33,063 bases of DNA. Origin: Bacteroidota bacterium. Lineage in GTDB: Bacteria > Bacteroidota > Bacteroidia > B-17B0 > Aurantibacillaceae. The notes beneath the pieces were generated by a model. That model saw nothing but the letters and a program-made list of their open reading frames with translations. It ran no database searches and was not told where the DNA came from. This document shows, in pieces, positions 9,074-16,386 of the stretch. The DNA is taken from assembly GCA_013287545.1 (NCBI GenBank), contig JABDDQ010000003.1, positions 1-33,063 on the forward strand, given 5' to 3'. The position numbers were made by a program, and so were the translations under genes. Each line of letters opens with the position of its first letter. Position 1 is the first letter of the stretch.

Positions 9074-9393
9074 GCACACCTGTTTTTGAGAAACATATTT
9101 TTGTTTGCACCAACCAACGCACCAATAGTGAGAAAAGAAGTTGCGGTGAGCAACATGGTTTGGAGTTAACAGCAGCTTTTAAAAAAGCCATAAAAGATAA
9201 AAATTTAAATATGCCCCTACGCGCGCAACGTGCTGGATGCTTGGGCATTTGCGACTTTGGCCCCACCGTTGCCATTTACCCTGAAGGAACCTTTTACGTA
9301 AATGTGCAATTAAGCGATGTAGAAGAAATTGTGCAAAAGCATGTGATTGAAAACAAGGTGGTAGAAAGGCTTTTGTTGCCTACCGAAAAATAA
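9070..9393 (+). CDS. Thioredoxin-like [2Fe-2S] ferredoxin domain protein
   Basis: A 107-residue cytoplasmic protein with the four cysteines of the thioredoxin-like 2Fe-2S fold: Cys13 (HIFVCTNQR), Cys25 (RSCGE), and Cys57 and Cys61 in GCLGICDFGPTVAIYPEG. This is the pattern of the stand-alone (2Fe-2S) ferredoxins related to NuoE and to the Aquifex ferredoxin. It probably carries electrons or stores a cluster; the partner enzyme is not evident from the operon, although ribF supplies flavin cofactor in the same transcript. It overlaps the LRR gene by 4 bases (ATGA) and is followed by the unknown 119-residue gene after 11 bases. Confidence 0.88.
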   Translation: MSTPVFEKHIFVCTNQRTNSEKRSCGEQHGLELTAAFKKAIKDKNLNMPLRAQRAGCLGICDFGPTVAIYPEGTFYVNVQLSDVEEIVQKHVIENKVVERLLLPTEK

Positions 9394-9404
9394 TTGCTTC
9401 GCTA

Positions 9405-9764
9405 ATGCCGCAAGATTTTTCTATACAACCTTATTTAAACGACGCGGATATTTTAAATAAAACAGCTGAACAAATACAAAAAGATTTTGCTTTTTTTGAT
9501 TTGCCTATTTTGTTTGAGCAAAATAAAACAAGTGCTTATACCCTATTGTACGAACAAGTTTTACCACAAATAAAAAAATTGTTAGCTATTAATTCGCAAA
9601 AAATATTTTCGTTGTTATATAGAATTGATATAAGCGAAAGCCAGCTAAAAATTGAATTGCAAAAAAATAACGAGCAAACAAACGAAGAAATAATTACCCA
9701 TTTAATTATTAAACGTTGTTTACAAAAAGTAGTTTTACGCAAATTATTTTCGCCACATGATTGA
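9405..9764 (+). CDS. Hypothetical 119-residue protein
   Basis: I do not recognise this family. The protein is soluble, without signal peptide or membrane segment, with alternating charged and hydrophobic residues that suggest an all-helical fold (for example YEQVLPQIKKLLAINSQKIF and EEIITHLIIKRCLQKVVLRKLF). There are no obvious catalytic motifs and only one cysteine. Position argues that it is real: it starts 11 bases after the ferredoxin stop and its end overlaps the GNAT start by 8 bases. A role linked to the ferredoxin or the acetyltransferase is possible but unproven. Confidence 0.75.
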   Translation: MPQDFSIQPYLNDADILNKTAEQIQKDFAFFDLPILFEQNKTSAYTLLYEQVLPQIKKLLAINSQKIFSLLYRIDISESQLKIELQKNNEQTNEEIITHLIIKRCLQKVVLRKLFSPHD

Positions 9765-10227
9765 TATAAAAATACGCAAAGGTGTAGAAACCGATTTAGA
9801 ACAAGTTTTAGGCTTGGTTAAAGAATTAGCCATTTACGAAAAAGCACCTAACGAAGTAGAAGTTACCCTTACAGAAATGCACAACTGGGGTTTTGGTAAC
9901 GATAAAGTATTTGAGTTTTTTGTAGCCGAACATAACAACAAAATTATTGGCATTGCACTATATTATTACAAATACAGCACCTGGAAAGGCAAGTGTTTAT
10001 TTTTAGAAGACATTATTGTAACCGAAACTTACAGGCGATATGGTTTAGGCTCTAAACTATTTAATGAAGTTGCTTTGGTTGCCAAACAAAAACAAGTGCG
10101 CCGTATGGAGTGGCAGGTACTTGATTGGAACGAACCCGCTATAAATTTTTACAAAAAGTATAATGCAAATTTAGATGGCGAATGGATTAACGGAAAACTA
10201 ACCCACAGCCAATTACAAAGTTTTTAA
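9757..10227 (+). CDS. GNAT family N-acetyltransferase, diamine acetyltransferase-like
   Basis: A 156-residue protein of the GNAT fold. It opens IDIKIRKGVETDLEQVLGLVKELAIYEKAPNEV, the start typical of the spermidine/spermine acetyltransferase (SSAT)-like branch. It has the acetyl-CoA loop RRYGLGSKLF at about residues 87-96 and the late WNEPAINFYKKYNA motif. It would transfer an acetyl group from acetyl-CoA to an amine; polyamine or thialysine-type substrates are known in this branch, but the substrate here is not shown. It is the last gene of the ribF operon and faces the broken repeat gene on the other strand. Confidence 0.85.
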   Translation: MIDIKIRKGVETDLEQVLGLVKELAIYEKAPNEVEVTLTEMHNWGFGNDKVFEFFVAEHNNKIIGIALYYYKYSTWKGKCLFLEDIIVTETYRRYGLGSKLFNEVALVAKQKQVRRMEWQVLDWNEPAINFYKKYNANLDGEWINGKLTHSQLQSF

Positions 10228-10230
10228 AAC

Positions 10231-10257
10231 AAAAAAGCCTGCTAAGTTTTAGCAGCT
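10231..10257 (-). terminator. Imperfect intrinsic terminator at the end of the repeat pseudogene
   Basis: Read on the minus strand, CTGCTAA pairs with TTAGCAG across a 3-base loop, the stem can be extended with one bulged G, and six T follow. The pseudogene's stop codon lies inside the stem. It also sits just after the GNAT gene on the other strand, where it lacks a T-run. Confidence 0.55.
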
Positions 10258-10986
10258 GATAACCAAAAGCACTATTATTGGAAGCTGTATTATTTTGAAG
10301 TGTATAATCTCCAAAGGCAGCATTATGATCGCCTGATACATTATGATAAAGAGCTTCAGTACCAAAAGCATTATTAAGAGAACCTGTTGTGTTGCTAAAA
10401 AGAGCATCATAACCAAAAGCGTGATTAGGAGTACCTGATGTGTTTGACTGAAGGGCAGCATATCCAAAAGCACTATTATAGAAGCAGTATTTGAACTAAG
10501 TGTATTATACCCAAAAGCATTGTTATTGCTACCTGTATTATTAGATGCTCCTGCAGCATATCCTACATAACTATTACTAACGCCAGTAGTATTATTACCC
10601 CCTGCAGAAGTTCCTAAACAAGAGTTATAACTACCAGAATTACTATTACTAAGTGCATTATAACCGACAACAATATTATTTGTACCTGTGTTACTGTTAC
10701 CTGCTAGCCCACCTAAAAAAACACTATTATAACTTCCTTGTTGTGATAAAAACGTGGTACCACCTATACGAAACTCCGTTGAAGTGTTTATATCTCCGCT
10801 TACATCAAGCATATAATTTGGGGAGTAGTTTCCAATACCTACAGGCTAAGTGGCAGCATACATAGCATTTGAGCTAGAACAACTTGTAAATAACCAATTT
10901 GCCAGACATGATTGACTATAGCCCTTAAAAGCCATTAATGTTAACCCCATCAAAAGGGTCGCCGTTTTCAATTTTTTTGTTTTCAT
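10249..10986 (-). pseudogene. Broken secreted repeat protein (YadA-head / tail-fibre-like)
   Basis: Reading from the minus-strand ATG at 10986 gives a signal-peptide-like N-terminus (MKTKKLKTATLLMGLTLMAF). An in-frame TAG follows at codon 47 (10846-10848). After it the frame continues with VGIGNYSPNYMLDVSGDI, the lead-in seen in Bacteroidota tail-fibre/adhesin proteins, then repeats of 16-17 residues of the form NNxAFGYxALxxNTxGS. Near 10480 one base is missing compared with the other repeats (gcttctataat against gcttccaataat), and the repeats continue in another frame almost to the terminator. About ten repeat units are visible, encoded by units of about 48-51 bases. The usual C-terminal part is absent. 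With a stop, a frameshift and a missing 3' end it is most likely dead; a product started at ATG 10812 would lack a signal peptide. Intact relatives would be cell-surface proteins. Confidence 0.8.
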
Positions 10987-11117
10987 ATAAATGTTTTTAT
11001 TTGCCTACTCACTTTTAGGCTCTTGGGCTTACTCCTTTTTTTAGCAGTTAAATTCTTTAACTACTAAACCAAAGTTGTAACCTTTAGTAACAAAATAAAA
11101 ATCAATCTTTTTAAAAA

Positions 11118-11133
11118 TCTTACATATGTAAGA
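11118..11133. promoter_or_regulatory. Perfect 16-bp palindrome, candidate operator
   Basis: TCTTACATATGTAAGA reads identically on both strands. The half-site ATGTAAGA recurs at 11223-11230, and TCTTACGTA, an inverted near copy, lies at 11250-11258. The spacing and dyad symmetry suit a dimeric regulator. It lies about 130 bases upstream of the pseudogene start and downstream of the lipoprotein gene. Function is inferred only. Confidence 0.4.
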
Positions 11134-11280
11134 AATGATAATTTTTTGCAGTTAATTATACTAATCAACTACAATGACAATAAGGCTTTCAGAAAAAAAT
11201 AAAAGCAAAAAAATTTACTAACATGTAAGATTTACAGGGAATTAAAATTTCTTACGTATTATACCTAAAAAGTATCCCAT

Positions 11281-11313
11281 AAAAAAGCCCGCTAAAAATT
11301 TAGCAGGCTTTTA
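11281..11313 (-). terminator. Intrinsic terminator of the lipoprotein gene
   Basis: On the minus strand AGCCTGCTAAA pairs with TTTAGCGGGCT (one U-G wobble) across a short loop and is followed by a run of T. It lies 17 bases after the lipoprotein stop. The 3' arm resembles that of the pseudogene terminator at 10231-10257. Confidence 0.75.
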
Positions 11314-11329
11314 AATTATTTGTTTTTAA

Positions 11330-12289
11330 TTAAGGCAGTGTAATAGTAACACTAAACGAACCTATGCTAACAACATAAGTTAAATCGCAAGTACCGGTGC
11401 CATAATCAATAGTACGTGTTAATTTACCTGTTGGGGTAAAATTAAGTGTACCAGCTACGTATAAATATTTTGAATAAAGTGGCTGAGAGCAATTCAGGTT
11501 TAAGACTAATGGAACACTTATGTTACCTGTGTATGTTTCGCCATCAGAAGCTGTTCCGTTAAAAGTACCTGTTATACTAAGAATTGCATGCGCCCAATCA
11601 ATCCAAGTATATGGGCTACCCGAACCTGGATAAACACCATTATATTGAACTCCATTGTAAGTAGTATTAGATGTGTTTAAAAGAGTTGAAGTCCAACTAG
11701 CTTGCCATTGTATGTTTCCTGTACCCGCACTGGCTGGTTTTACTATAGTAATATTTGATACATCTGTCCAAGTATAGTTACCATTAACTGTACCTGTGTT
11801 TTTAATTGTTTTTTGAGTAATTTCAACTGTATAATTATCAACTGAGTATGTGTTACCGGGTGTAGTTACATTTAGCACAAAGCCTGCATCTCTAAACCAC
11901 CTTGCACCACCAGTAGACAAATGCCAGTCATAAAGAAGAGTACCATTACGTGTATGACCATCACGTCCTACATATTGATTAAAAGTAACCATCATAGTTT
12001 TTTGAGTTGTATCAAATACAATGGTAACCCCAGAGCTTAATGGTGAAAATATACTTCCTTGTGATAAACGATAATTAGTTAAAGTTCCATTATTGTTTTC
12101 AATTCCATCGGAACCAATGTTTGTAATGTCATTCGCATTTTGTTGCGCCAAACTATTATCTGTTGAACTTGTTGTACTGGTGTCTGGCGTAGTTGTAAGA
12201 GTTGTTGTTTTCTTTGTACAAGAAGTTATAATAAGTGCGCTTGCAATAATTAAGCCACTTAATACTAAGCTTAGTTTTGTTTTTTTCAT
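11330..12289 (-). CDS. Hypothetical lipoprotein
   Basis: A 319-residue protein with a lipoprotein signal peptide: basic start MKKTK, hydrophobic core and a lipobox ending TSC with Cys24 as the lipidated residue. A Thr/Ser-rich tether (about residues 25-46) follows, then a predicted all-beta region rich in Thr, Asn, Gly and Trp (for example YNGVYPGSGSPYTWIDWAHA and a terminal YVVSIGSFSVTITLP). I do not recognise the family. It probably sits on the outer membrane or its periplasmic face. It is monocistronic, ends at a good terminator, and its upstream region carries a 31-bp inverted repeat shared with the divergent asd gene. Confidence 0.8.
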   Translation of the reverse strand: MKKTKLSLVLSGLIIASALIITSCTKKTTTLTTTPDTSTTSSTDNSLAQQNANDITNIGSDGIENNNGTLTNYRLSQGSIFSPLSSGVTIVFDTTQKTMMVTFNQYVGRDGHTRNGTLLYDWHLSTGGARWFRDAGFVLNVTTPGNTYSVDNYTVEITQKTIKNTGTVNGNYTWTDVSNITIVKPASAGTGNIQWQASWTSTLLNTSNTTYNGVQYNGVYPGSGSPYTWIDWAHAILSITGTFNGTASDGETYTGNISVPLVLNLNCSQPLYSKYLYVAGTLNFTPTGKLTRTIDYGTGTCDLTYVVSIGSFSVTITLP

Positions 12290-12306
12290 TGTTTAATTTT
12301 TTTAGG

Positions 12307-12337
12307 TTTTGCTAATTTGATATGCAATTTAGCAAAA
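12307..12337. promoter_or_regulatory. 31-bp near-perfect inverted repeat between lipoprotein gene and asd
   Basis: TTTTGCTAA (12307-12315) is matched by TTAGCAAAA (12329-12337), and the inner TTG/CAA also pairs. The arms are thus 13 bases with one T-T mismatch around a 5-base centre. For the lipoprotein gene, a weak minus-strand promoter can be drawn with TTG at 12351-12353, a 19-base spacer and TAAATTGC at 12324-12331, which places the -7 inside the repeat. That arrangement fits an operator; an mRNA leader hairpin is the alternative. It has no T-run on either side. Confidence 0.5.
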
Positions 12338-12384
12338 GGTTTAATTTGGGCAATAAAAATATTTTAAGCAAACGCATTAAAACG

Positions 12385-12392
12385 TACTTTTG
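12385..12392 (+). promoter_or_regulatory. -7 box of asd
   Basis: TACTTTTG is an exact match to TAnnTTTG, 18 bases before the ATG at 12411. The -33 region is weak (TTTTAAG near 12363). Confidence 0.55.
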
Positions 12393-12410
12393 CAGTAAAT
12401 ATTTTTGTTT

Positions 12411-13400
12411 ATGAAAGTAGCTGTAGTTGGCTGCACAGGCTTAGTTGGCAGTGTAATGTTAAAAGTTTTAGCCGAAAGAAATTTCCTCATTACGGAGTTA
12501 ATTTTAGTAGCTTCTGATAAATCAGTGGGTAAAGAAATTGTATTTAAAACCAAAACCTATAAGTTAATAAGTGCTGCAGATGCTATTGCTAAAAAACCAA
12601 ACATTGCTTTGTTTTCTGCCGGAGGAACCACTTCGTTAGAGCTTGCCCCTAAATTTGCCGAAGTTGGCACAACTGTAATTGATAACTCATCGGCCTGGCG
12701 AATGGATGTTGCAAAAAAACTTGTTGTACCCGAGGTAAATGCCCATGTACTTACCAAAAATGATAAAATTATTGCTAACCCAAACTGCTCAACTATACAA
12801 ATGGTGGTGGTTTTAAACCCACTGCACAAAAAATATAAAATAAAACGAGTGGTAGTTAGCACCTACCAATCGGTTACAGGTACAGGTGTTAAGGCAGTAA
12901 CCCAGTTAATGAACGAGCGTAAGGGAGTTAGTGGCGAAATGGCTTACAAATATCAAATCGACTTAAACGTGATACCACAAATAGATGTTTTTTTAGATAA
13001 TGCATATACCAAAGAAGAAATGAAAATGGTAAACGAAACTAAAAAAATTATGGGTGATGATAGCATTGGTTTAACTGCCACAACCGTTCGTATACCTGTT
13101 ATGGGTGGGCATAGCGAGGCTGTTAACATTGAGTTTGAAAACGATTTTGATGTAACCGAAATAAAAAAAATACTACACAACACACCCGGCATTATTGTAA
13201 TGGATGATGTGACAAACCACGTGTACCCGATGCCCATGCACGCACACAATAAAGATGAAGTTTTTGTGGGGCGCATTCGCCGAGATGAATCGCAACCAAA
13301 AACATTAAACCTATGGATTGTGGCCGACAATTTACGTAAAGGTGCTGCAACAAATGCAGTGCAAATAGCTGAATATTTAGTAGAAAAAAATTTAGTTTAA
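12411..13400 (+). CDS. asd: Aspartate-semialdehyde dehydrogenase
   Basis: A 329-residue protein from ATG 12411; a TTG at 12405 would add two residues. It has the NADP-binding start KVAVVGCTGLVGSVML, the active-site NPNCST with Cys126, GTGVKAV and the RIPVMGGHSEAV block with Arg227 and His234, all typical of Asd. It reduces aspartyl phosphate to aspartate semialdehyde, the branch point to lysine, diaminopimelate, threonine and methionine. It stands alone, divergent from the lipoprotein gene. After the stop there is only a weak hairpin (CTTTATT/AATAAAG, 13442-13461) without a T-run. Confidence 0.96.
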   Translation: MKVAVVGCTGLVGSVMLKVLAERNFLITELILVASDKSVGKEIVFKTKTYKLISAADAIAKKPNIALFSAGGTTSLELAPKFAEVGTTVIDNSSAWRMDVAKKLVVPEVNAHVLTKNDKIIANPNCSTIQMVVVLNPLHKKYKIKRVVVSTYQSVTGTGVKAVTQLMNERKGVSGEMAYKYQIDLNVIPQIDVFLDNAYTKEEMKMVNETKKIMGDDSIGLTATTVRIPVMGGHSEAVNIEFENDFDVTEIKKILHNTPGIIVMDDVTNHVYPMPMHAHNKDEVFVGRIRRDESQPKTLNLWIVADNLRKGAATNAVQIAEYLVEKNLV

Positions 13401-13567
13401 ATCCATTAAAAAGGGTGGGCATTAGGGCACAAAAAAACATCCTTTATTTTAGGTAATAAAGTAAAAAATAGTATGAATTATTTGCTTAATTTTTAATCTC
13501 CCCTTTGCCTAAAAAAATAGCTCAAAAAACCACTCAGATTAACATTTTATTAAAAATTAATCCACAA

Positions 13568-13599
13568 TTTGTTTTTTTATCTATTTTTTTCTACTTTCG
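13568..13599 (+). promoter_or_regulatory. Promoter of the porP/gldKLMN cluster
   Basis: A -33 TTTG at 13568-13571 is followed, after a 20-base spacer, by TACTTTCG at 13592-13599, one base off the -7 consensus. This is the best-spaced Bacteroidota promoter in the window and lies 54 bases before the porP-like start. Confidence 0.6.
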
Positions 13600-13653
13600 T
13601 AACCGAGTTATCTTGTAAAAGATAATTCATTTAACTTATTTTAAATAAAAAAT

Positions 13654-14643
13654 ATGAAAAAAATCTCTACGCTCTTATTCGCTGCATCGCTAGGTATATC
13701 AAGCCTTTCATTCGCTCAACAAGATCCGCAGTTTACACAATTTATGTTTTGCAAACAAGCATATAACCCAGCTGTAGTAGGTACAAATGGTAGTATTTGT
13801 TTCGATGCTTTATTCCGCCAACAGTGGGTAAGTTTTCCGGGTGCGCCTAAAACAGGTTTGTTTTGCTTTAATATGAAAGCTGGCAATTTTGGTGTAGGTT
13901 TAACCATTATGAACGACCAAATTGGGTTTCAAAATACCACGATGGCTCGTGCAGCAGGCGCTTACCACATAAATATTGGTACGGGCATTTTAGCTATCGG
14001 TGTTGATGCCGGTATTTATCAATCAAAAATAAACGGTAATTATATAGCTCCTCAAACATTAAATGACCCTTCAATTCCAAGTAATGGAGTAAATAGTGGT
14101 ACGGGTACAAATGCACAAAATTTAAATAAAATGAGTCCCGATTTTGGTGGTGGTATCTATTACACTATTCCAAACAAATTATACATCGGTATATCAAGCA
14201 CTCACTTAAGTGGTGAAACATTACAAGGGTCTGCTGCTCCTTTAAATAACCCAACCAATACTCCTTTAACTTTTGATGTAGCTCGCCACTATTATTTAAT
14301 GGCTGGTTATACATTTGGTTTAAGAAACGGCGAAGATGCCTTACAATCTAACCTATTGGTTAAAACAGATGCGGCTTCTACTCAAATGGACCTTAACCTT
14401 ACTTATATGTACAAAAAAATGATTGGTTTAGGTTTATCGTATCGTTTACAAGATGCAATTGCTCCAATGCTTGTTTATAAAGCACCATTTGGTTTACGTG
14501 TTGCTTATTCTTATGATATTACTACATCTAAAATTAAAGGATATAGCGCAGGAACACATGAAATTTCAATTGGTTATTGCATGAAACCAAAAGATAAAGC
14601 TAAAACGCAAAGTCACTGGAATACAAGGTTCTTTGCTGAATAA
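13654..14643 (+). CDS. PorP/SprF family type IX secretion outer-membrane protein
   Basis: A 329-residue protein with a signal peptide cut after SFAQ (about residue 21). It then has QDPQFTQFMFCKQAYNPAVVGTNG and FRQQWVSFPGAPKT, the hallmark start of the PorP/SprF family, followed by a long amphipathic beta-strand region. These proteins are outer-membrane barrels that act with the PorK/PorN (GldK/GldN) ring and with surface adhesins in T9SS. Its place directly before gldK matches the porPKLMN order known from Porphyromonas. A perfect 8-bp inverted repeat with a 2-base centre (14651-14668) follows the stop, but without a T-run. Confidence 0.92.
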   Translation: MKKISTLLFAASLGISSLSFAQQDPQFTQFMFCKQAYNPAVVGTNGSICFDALFRQQWVSFPGAPKTGLFCFNMKAGNFGVGLTIMNDQIGFQNTTMARAAGAYHINIGTGILAIGVDAGIYQSKINGNYIAPQTLNDPSIPSNGVNSGTGTNAQNLNKMSPDFGGGIYYTIPNKLYIGISSTHLSGETLQGSAAPLNNPTNTPLTFDVARHYYLMAGYTFGLRNGEDALQSNLLVKTDAASTQMDLNLTYMYKKMIGLGLSYRLQDAIAPMLVYKAPFGLRVAYSYDITTSKIKGYSAGTHEISIGYCMKPKDKAKTQSHWNTRFFAE

Positions 14644-14745
14644 TAAAAGGGTATTTTAGTTAAAATACGAAAAAAAATTAAAATAAATGAAACCTTTTTA
14701 AAAAAATTGCGTTAAAGCAAGCTACCGGTGTCTCAAAATAAATAG

Positions 14746-14753
14746 TATTTTTG
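14746..14753 (+). promoter_or_regulatory. -7 box upstream of gldK
   Basis: TATTTTTG is an exact -7 match, 30 bases before the gldK ATG. No -33 TTG at standard distance. It suggests gldKL can be transcribed separately from the porP-like gene. Confidence 0.5.
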
Positions 14754-14783
14754 GCGCGTTGGTAATAAACTAAACAAAAAAGT

Positions 14784-16322
14784 ATGAAAAAACTTTTGAT
14801 TTTGGCCTCTTTTGTTGCAATCGTTACCGGTTGTAATAGTTACAGCGGAGAGCTGGTTGGGGTAAAAGGTAGAGAAGAATGGTTTCAGCCCGATCCTTAC
14901 GGGATGCTTTATATGCCTGTTGGTAGCTACCACATGGGAGCAAACGATGATGAGGTTGGAACAGCACACACTACCAAATCTAAAATAGTTTCTATTCAGG
15001 CATTTTATATGGATGAAACTGAGATTTCTAATAATGAATATCGTCAGTTTGTACATTGGGTTAGAGATTCTATAGCACGCGTATTACTTGCTAATGGTGG
15101 AAACGCAGAAGCAGCAGACTATCAAGTGCCACAAGAAGAGTTTTTAGATATAAACCCACTTTACCGTACAGATAATAACTTAAAAGAGTTTTATATTAAC
15201 TGGGAGAAAAAAATTAAATGGGATTCTCCTGATGATGATTATCGTACGGATTTACAGCCTCTTTATTTACCTGAAATAGAACGTTACTATAACCGTAAAC
15301 AAATTGATGCTCGTAAACTTAATTACGAATATTATCGCATAGATATTAGATTAGCTGCTGCAAAAGGAAATCGTTTTTTACCACAAAAATCTCCTGATGT
15401 TCAGATTAATGAATTTAAAAAAGGTGAATATATTAACGGCGTAACCTTAAACGATGGTACAACCGATAAATTAGGTACAAAAACATCACCGGTTCAGGCA
15501 CCTGATAAAGATGCTAAAACATTAGGTAATTATGAAGTTGAAGACCAAACATCTGTTGGTCAAGGTGCTTACGTTCCTCGTCAAAGAAAAGGTGTTGATA
15601 GAAGCGTATTTATCATTAAAGATGTTCTTAACATATATCCTGATACATTAGCTTGGGTACATGATTTTACATATGCATTTAACGAGCCTATGACCAATAT
15701 GTATTTTTGGCATCCGGCTTACGATGCTTATCCTGTTGTGGGTATCAGTTGGAAACAAGCTCGTGCATTTTGCCAATGGCGTACAAATTTACTTAATGAG
15801 TTCTTAATTGGTAACGGGCAATCTATTGTAAACGATTTTCGTTTGCCAACCGAATCTGAATGGGAATATGCTGCACGTGGTGGAAATGATTTATCTCAAT
15901 ATCCTTGGGGTGGTCCATATATCCGCAACGCACGTGGTTGTTTCTTAGCTAACTTTAAACCAATGCGTGGTTCATACGAAGTGGATGGTGGTTTTCATAC
16001 CGTTCATATTTTCTCATACAATCCTAACGATTGGGGATTATATTGTATGGCAGGTAACGCAGCTGAGTGGACAAGAAATGCTTTTGACGAATCTGCATAC
16101 GATTTTGAACATGACATGAACCCTGATTATGAATACGAAGCACAAGATAACGAAGCAAACGTGTTGAAACGTAAAGTAATTCGCGGTGGTTCTTGGAAAG
16201 ATGTTGGTTTTTATCTTCAAAACAGCAGCAAAACATACGAATATCAAGATACTGCAAAATGTTATATAGGTTTCCGTTGTGTAATGACCTATTTGGGTCG
16301 TGCTAAAGGAGACGATATTTAA
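14784..16322 (+). CDS. gldK: GldK, type IX secretion ring lipoprotein
   Basis: A 512-residue lipoprotein: signal peptide with lipobox VTGC (Cys17), then a formylglycine-generating-enzyme-like (FGE-sulfatase) fold across most of the protein, with MPVGSYHMG near the start, FYMDETEISNNEYRQF, FRLPTESEWEYAARGG and a closing RGGSWKD...YIGFRCV. In GldK/PorK this fold is structural. With GldN it forms the large periplasmic ring under the outer membrane in T9SS. The insertion between the two halves (about residues 110-290) is normal for GldK. gldL follows after 64 bases. Confidence 0.96.
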   Translation: MKKLLILASFVAIVTGCNSYSGELVGVKGREEWFQPDPYGMLYMPVGSYHMGANDDEVGTAHTTKSKIVSIQAFYMDETEISNNEYRQFVHWVRDSIARVLLANGGNAEAADYQVPQEEFLDINPLYRTDNNLKEFYINWEKKIKWDSPDDDYRTDLQPLYLPEIERYYNRKQIDARKLNYEYYRIDIRLAAAKGNRFLPQKSPDVQINEFKKGEYINGVTLNDGTTDKLGTKTSPVQAPDKDAKTLGNYEVEDQTSVGQGAYVPRQRKGVDRSVFIIKDVLNIYPDTLAWVHDFTYAFNEPMTNMYFWHPAYDAYPVVGISWKQARAFCQWRTNLLNEFLIGNGQSIVNDFRLPTESEWEYAARGGNDLSQYPWGGPYIRNARGCFLANFKPMRGSYEVDGGFHTVHIFSYNPNDWGLYCMAGNAAEWTRNAFDESAYDFEHDMNPDYEYEAQDNEANVLKRKVIRGGSWKDVGFYLQNSSKTYEYQDTAKCYIGFRCVMTYLGRAKGDDI

Positions 16323-16386
16323 CCTAACACAAACAATCAAACAAATAAAATCATCATTAACTAACAATTAAACAAACAGAAAAGCC

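Larger units (their letters stand above)
10987..11329. other. AT-rich non-coding region with palindromes
   Basis: About 340 bases without a convincing gene. Contents: the leader of the repeat pseudogene; a 7-bp inverted repeat AGTTAAA/TTTAACT at 11046-11062; TACTAAA (11062-11068) repeated inverted as TTTAGTA (11083-11089); the 16-bp palindrome at 11118-11133; two related half-sites at 11223-11230 and 11250-11258; and the terminator of the downstream lipoprotein gene at 11281-11313. On the minus strand CAACTTTG at 11072-11079 is one base from a -7 box and may be the old promoter of the pseudogene. Confidence 0.6.

Noticed and set aside
10270-10790. Regularly spaced similar blocks that look at first like a CRISPR array
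   Set aside because: The blocks are degenerate, about 48-51 bp apart, and translate on the minus strand into AFGYxAL-type protein repeats with a signal peptide upstream. No identical direct repeats, unique spacers or cas genes are present.
10653-10865. Small plus-strand open frame opposite the repeat pseudogene
   Set aside because: It is antisense to the recognisable repeats and its translation is rich in Tyr and His because of the repeat composition. There is no promoter or family support.
14651-14668. Terminator after the porP-like gene
   Set aside because: The 8-bp inverted repeat has only two central bases and is followed by A-rich sequence, not T. It may be a weak hairpin, but it is not a standard terminator.
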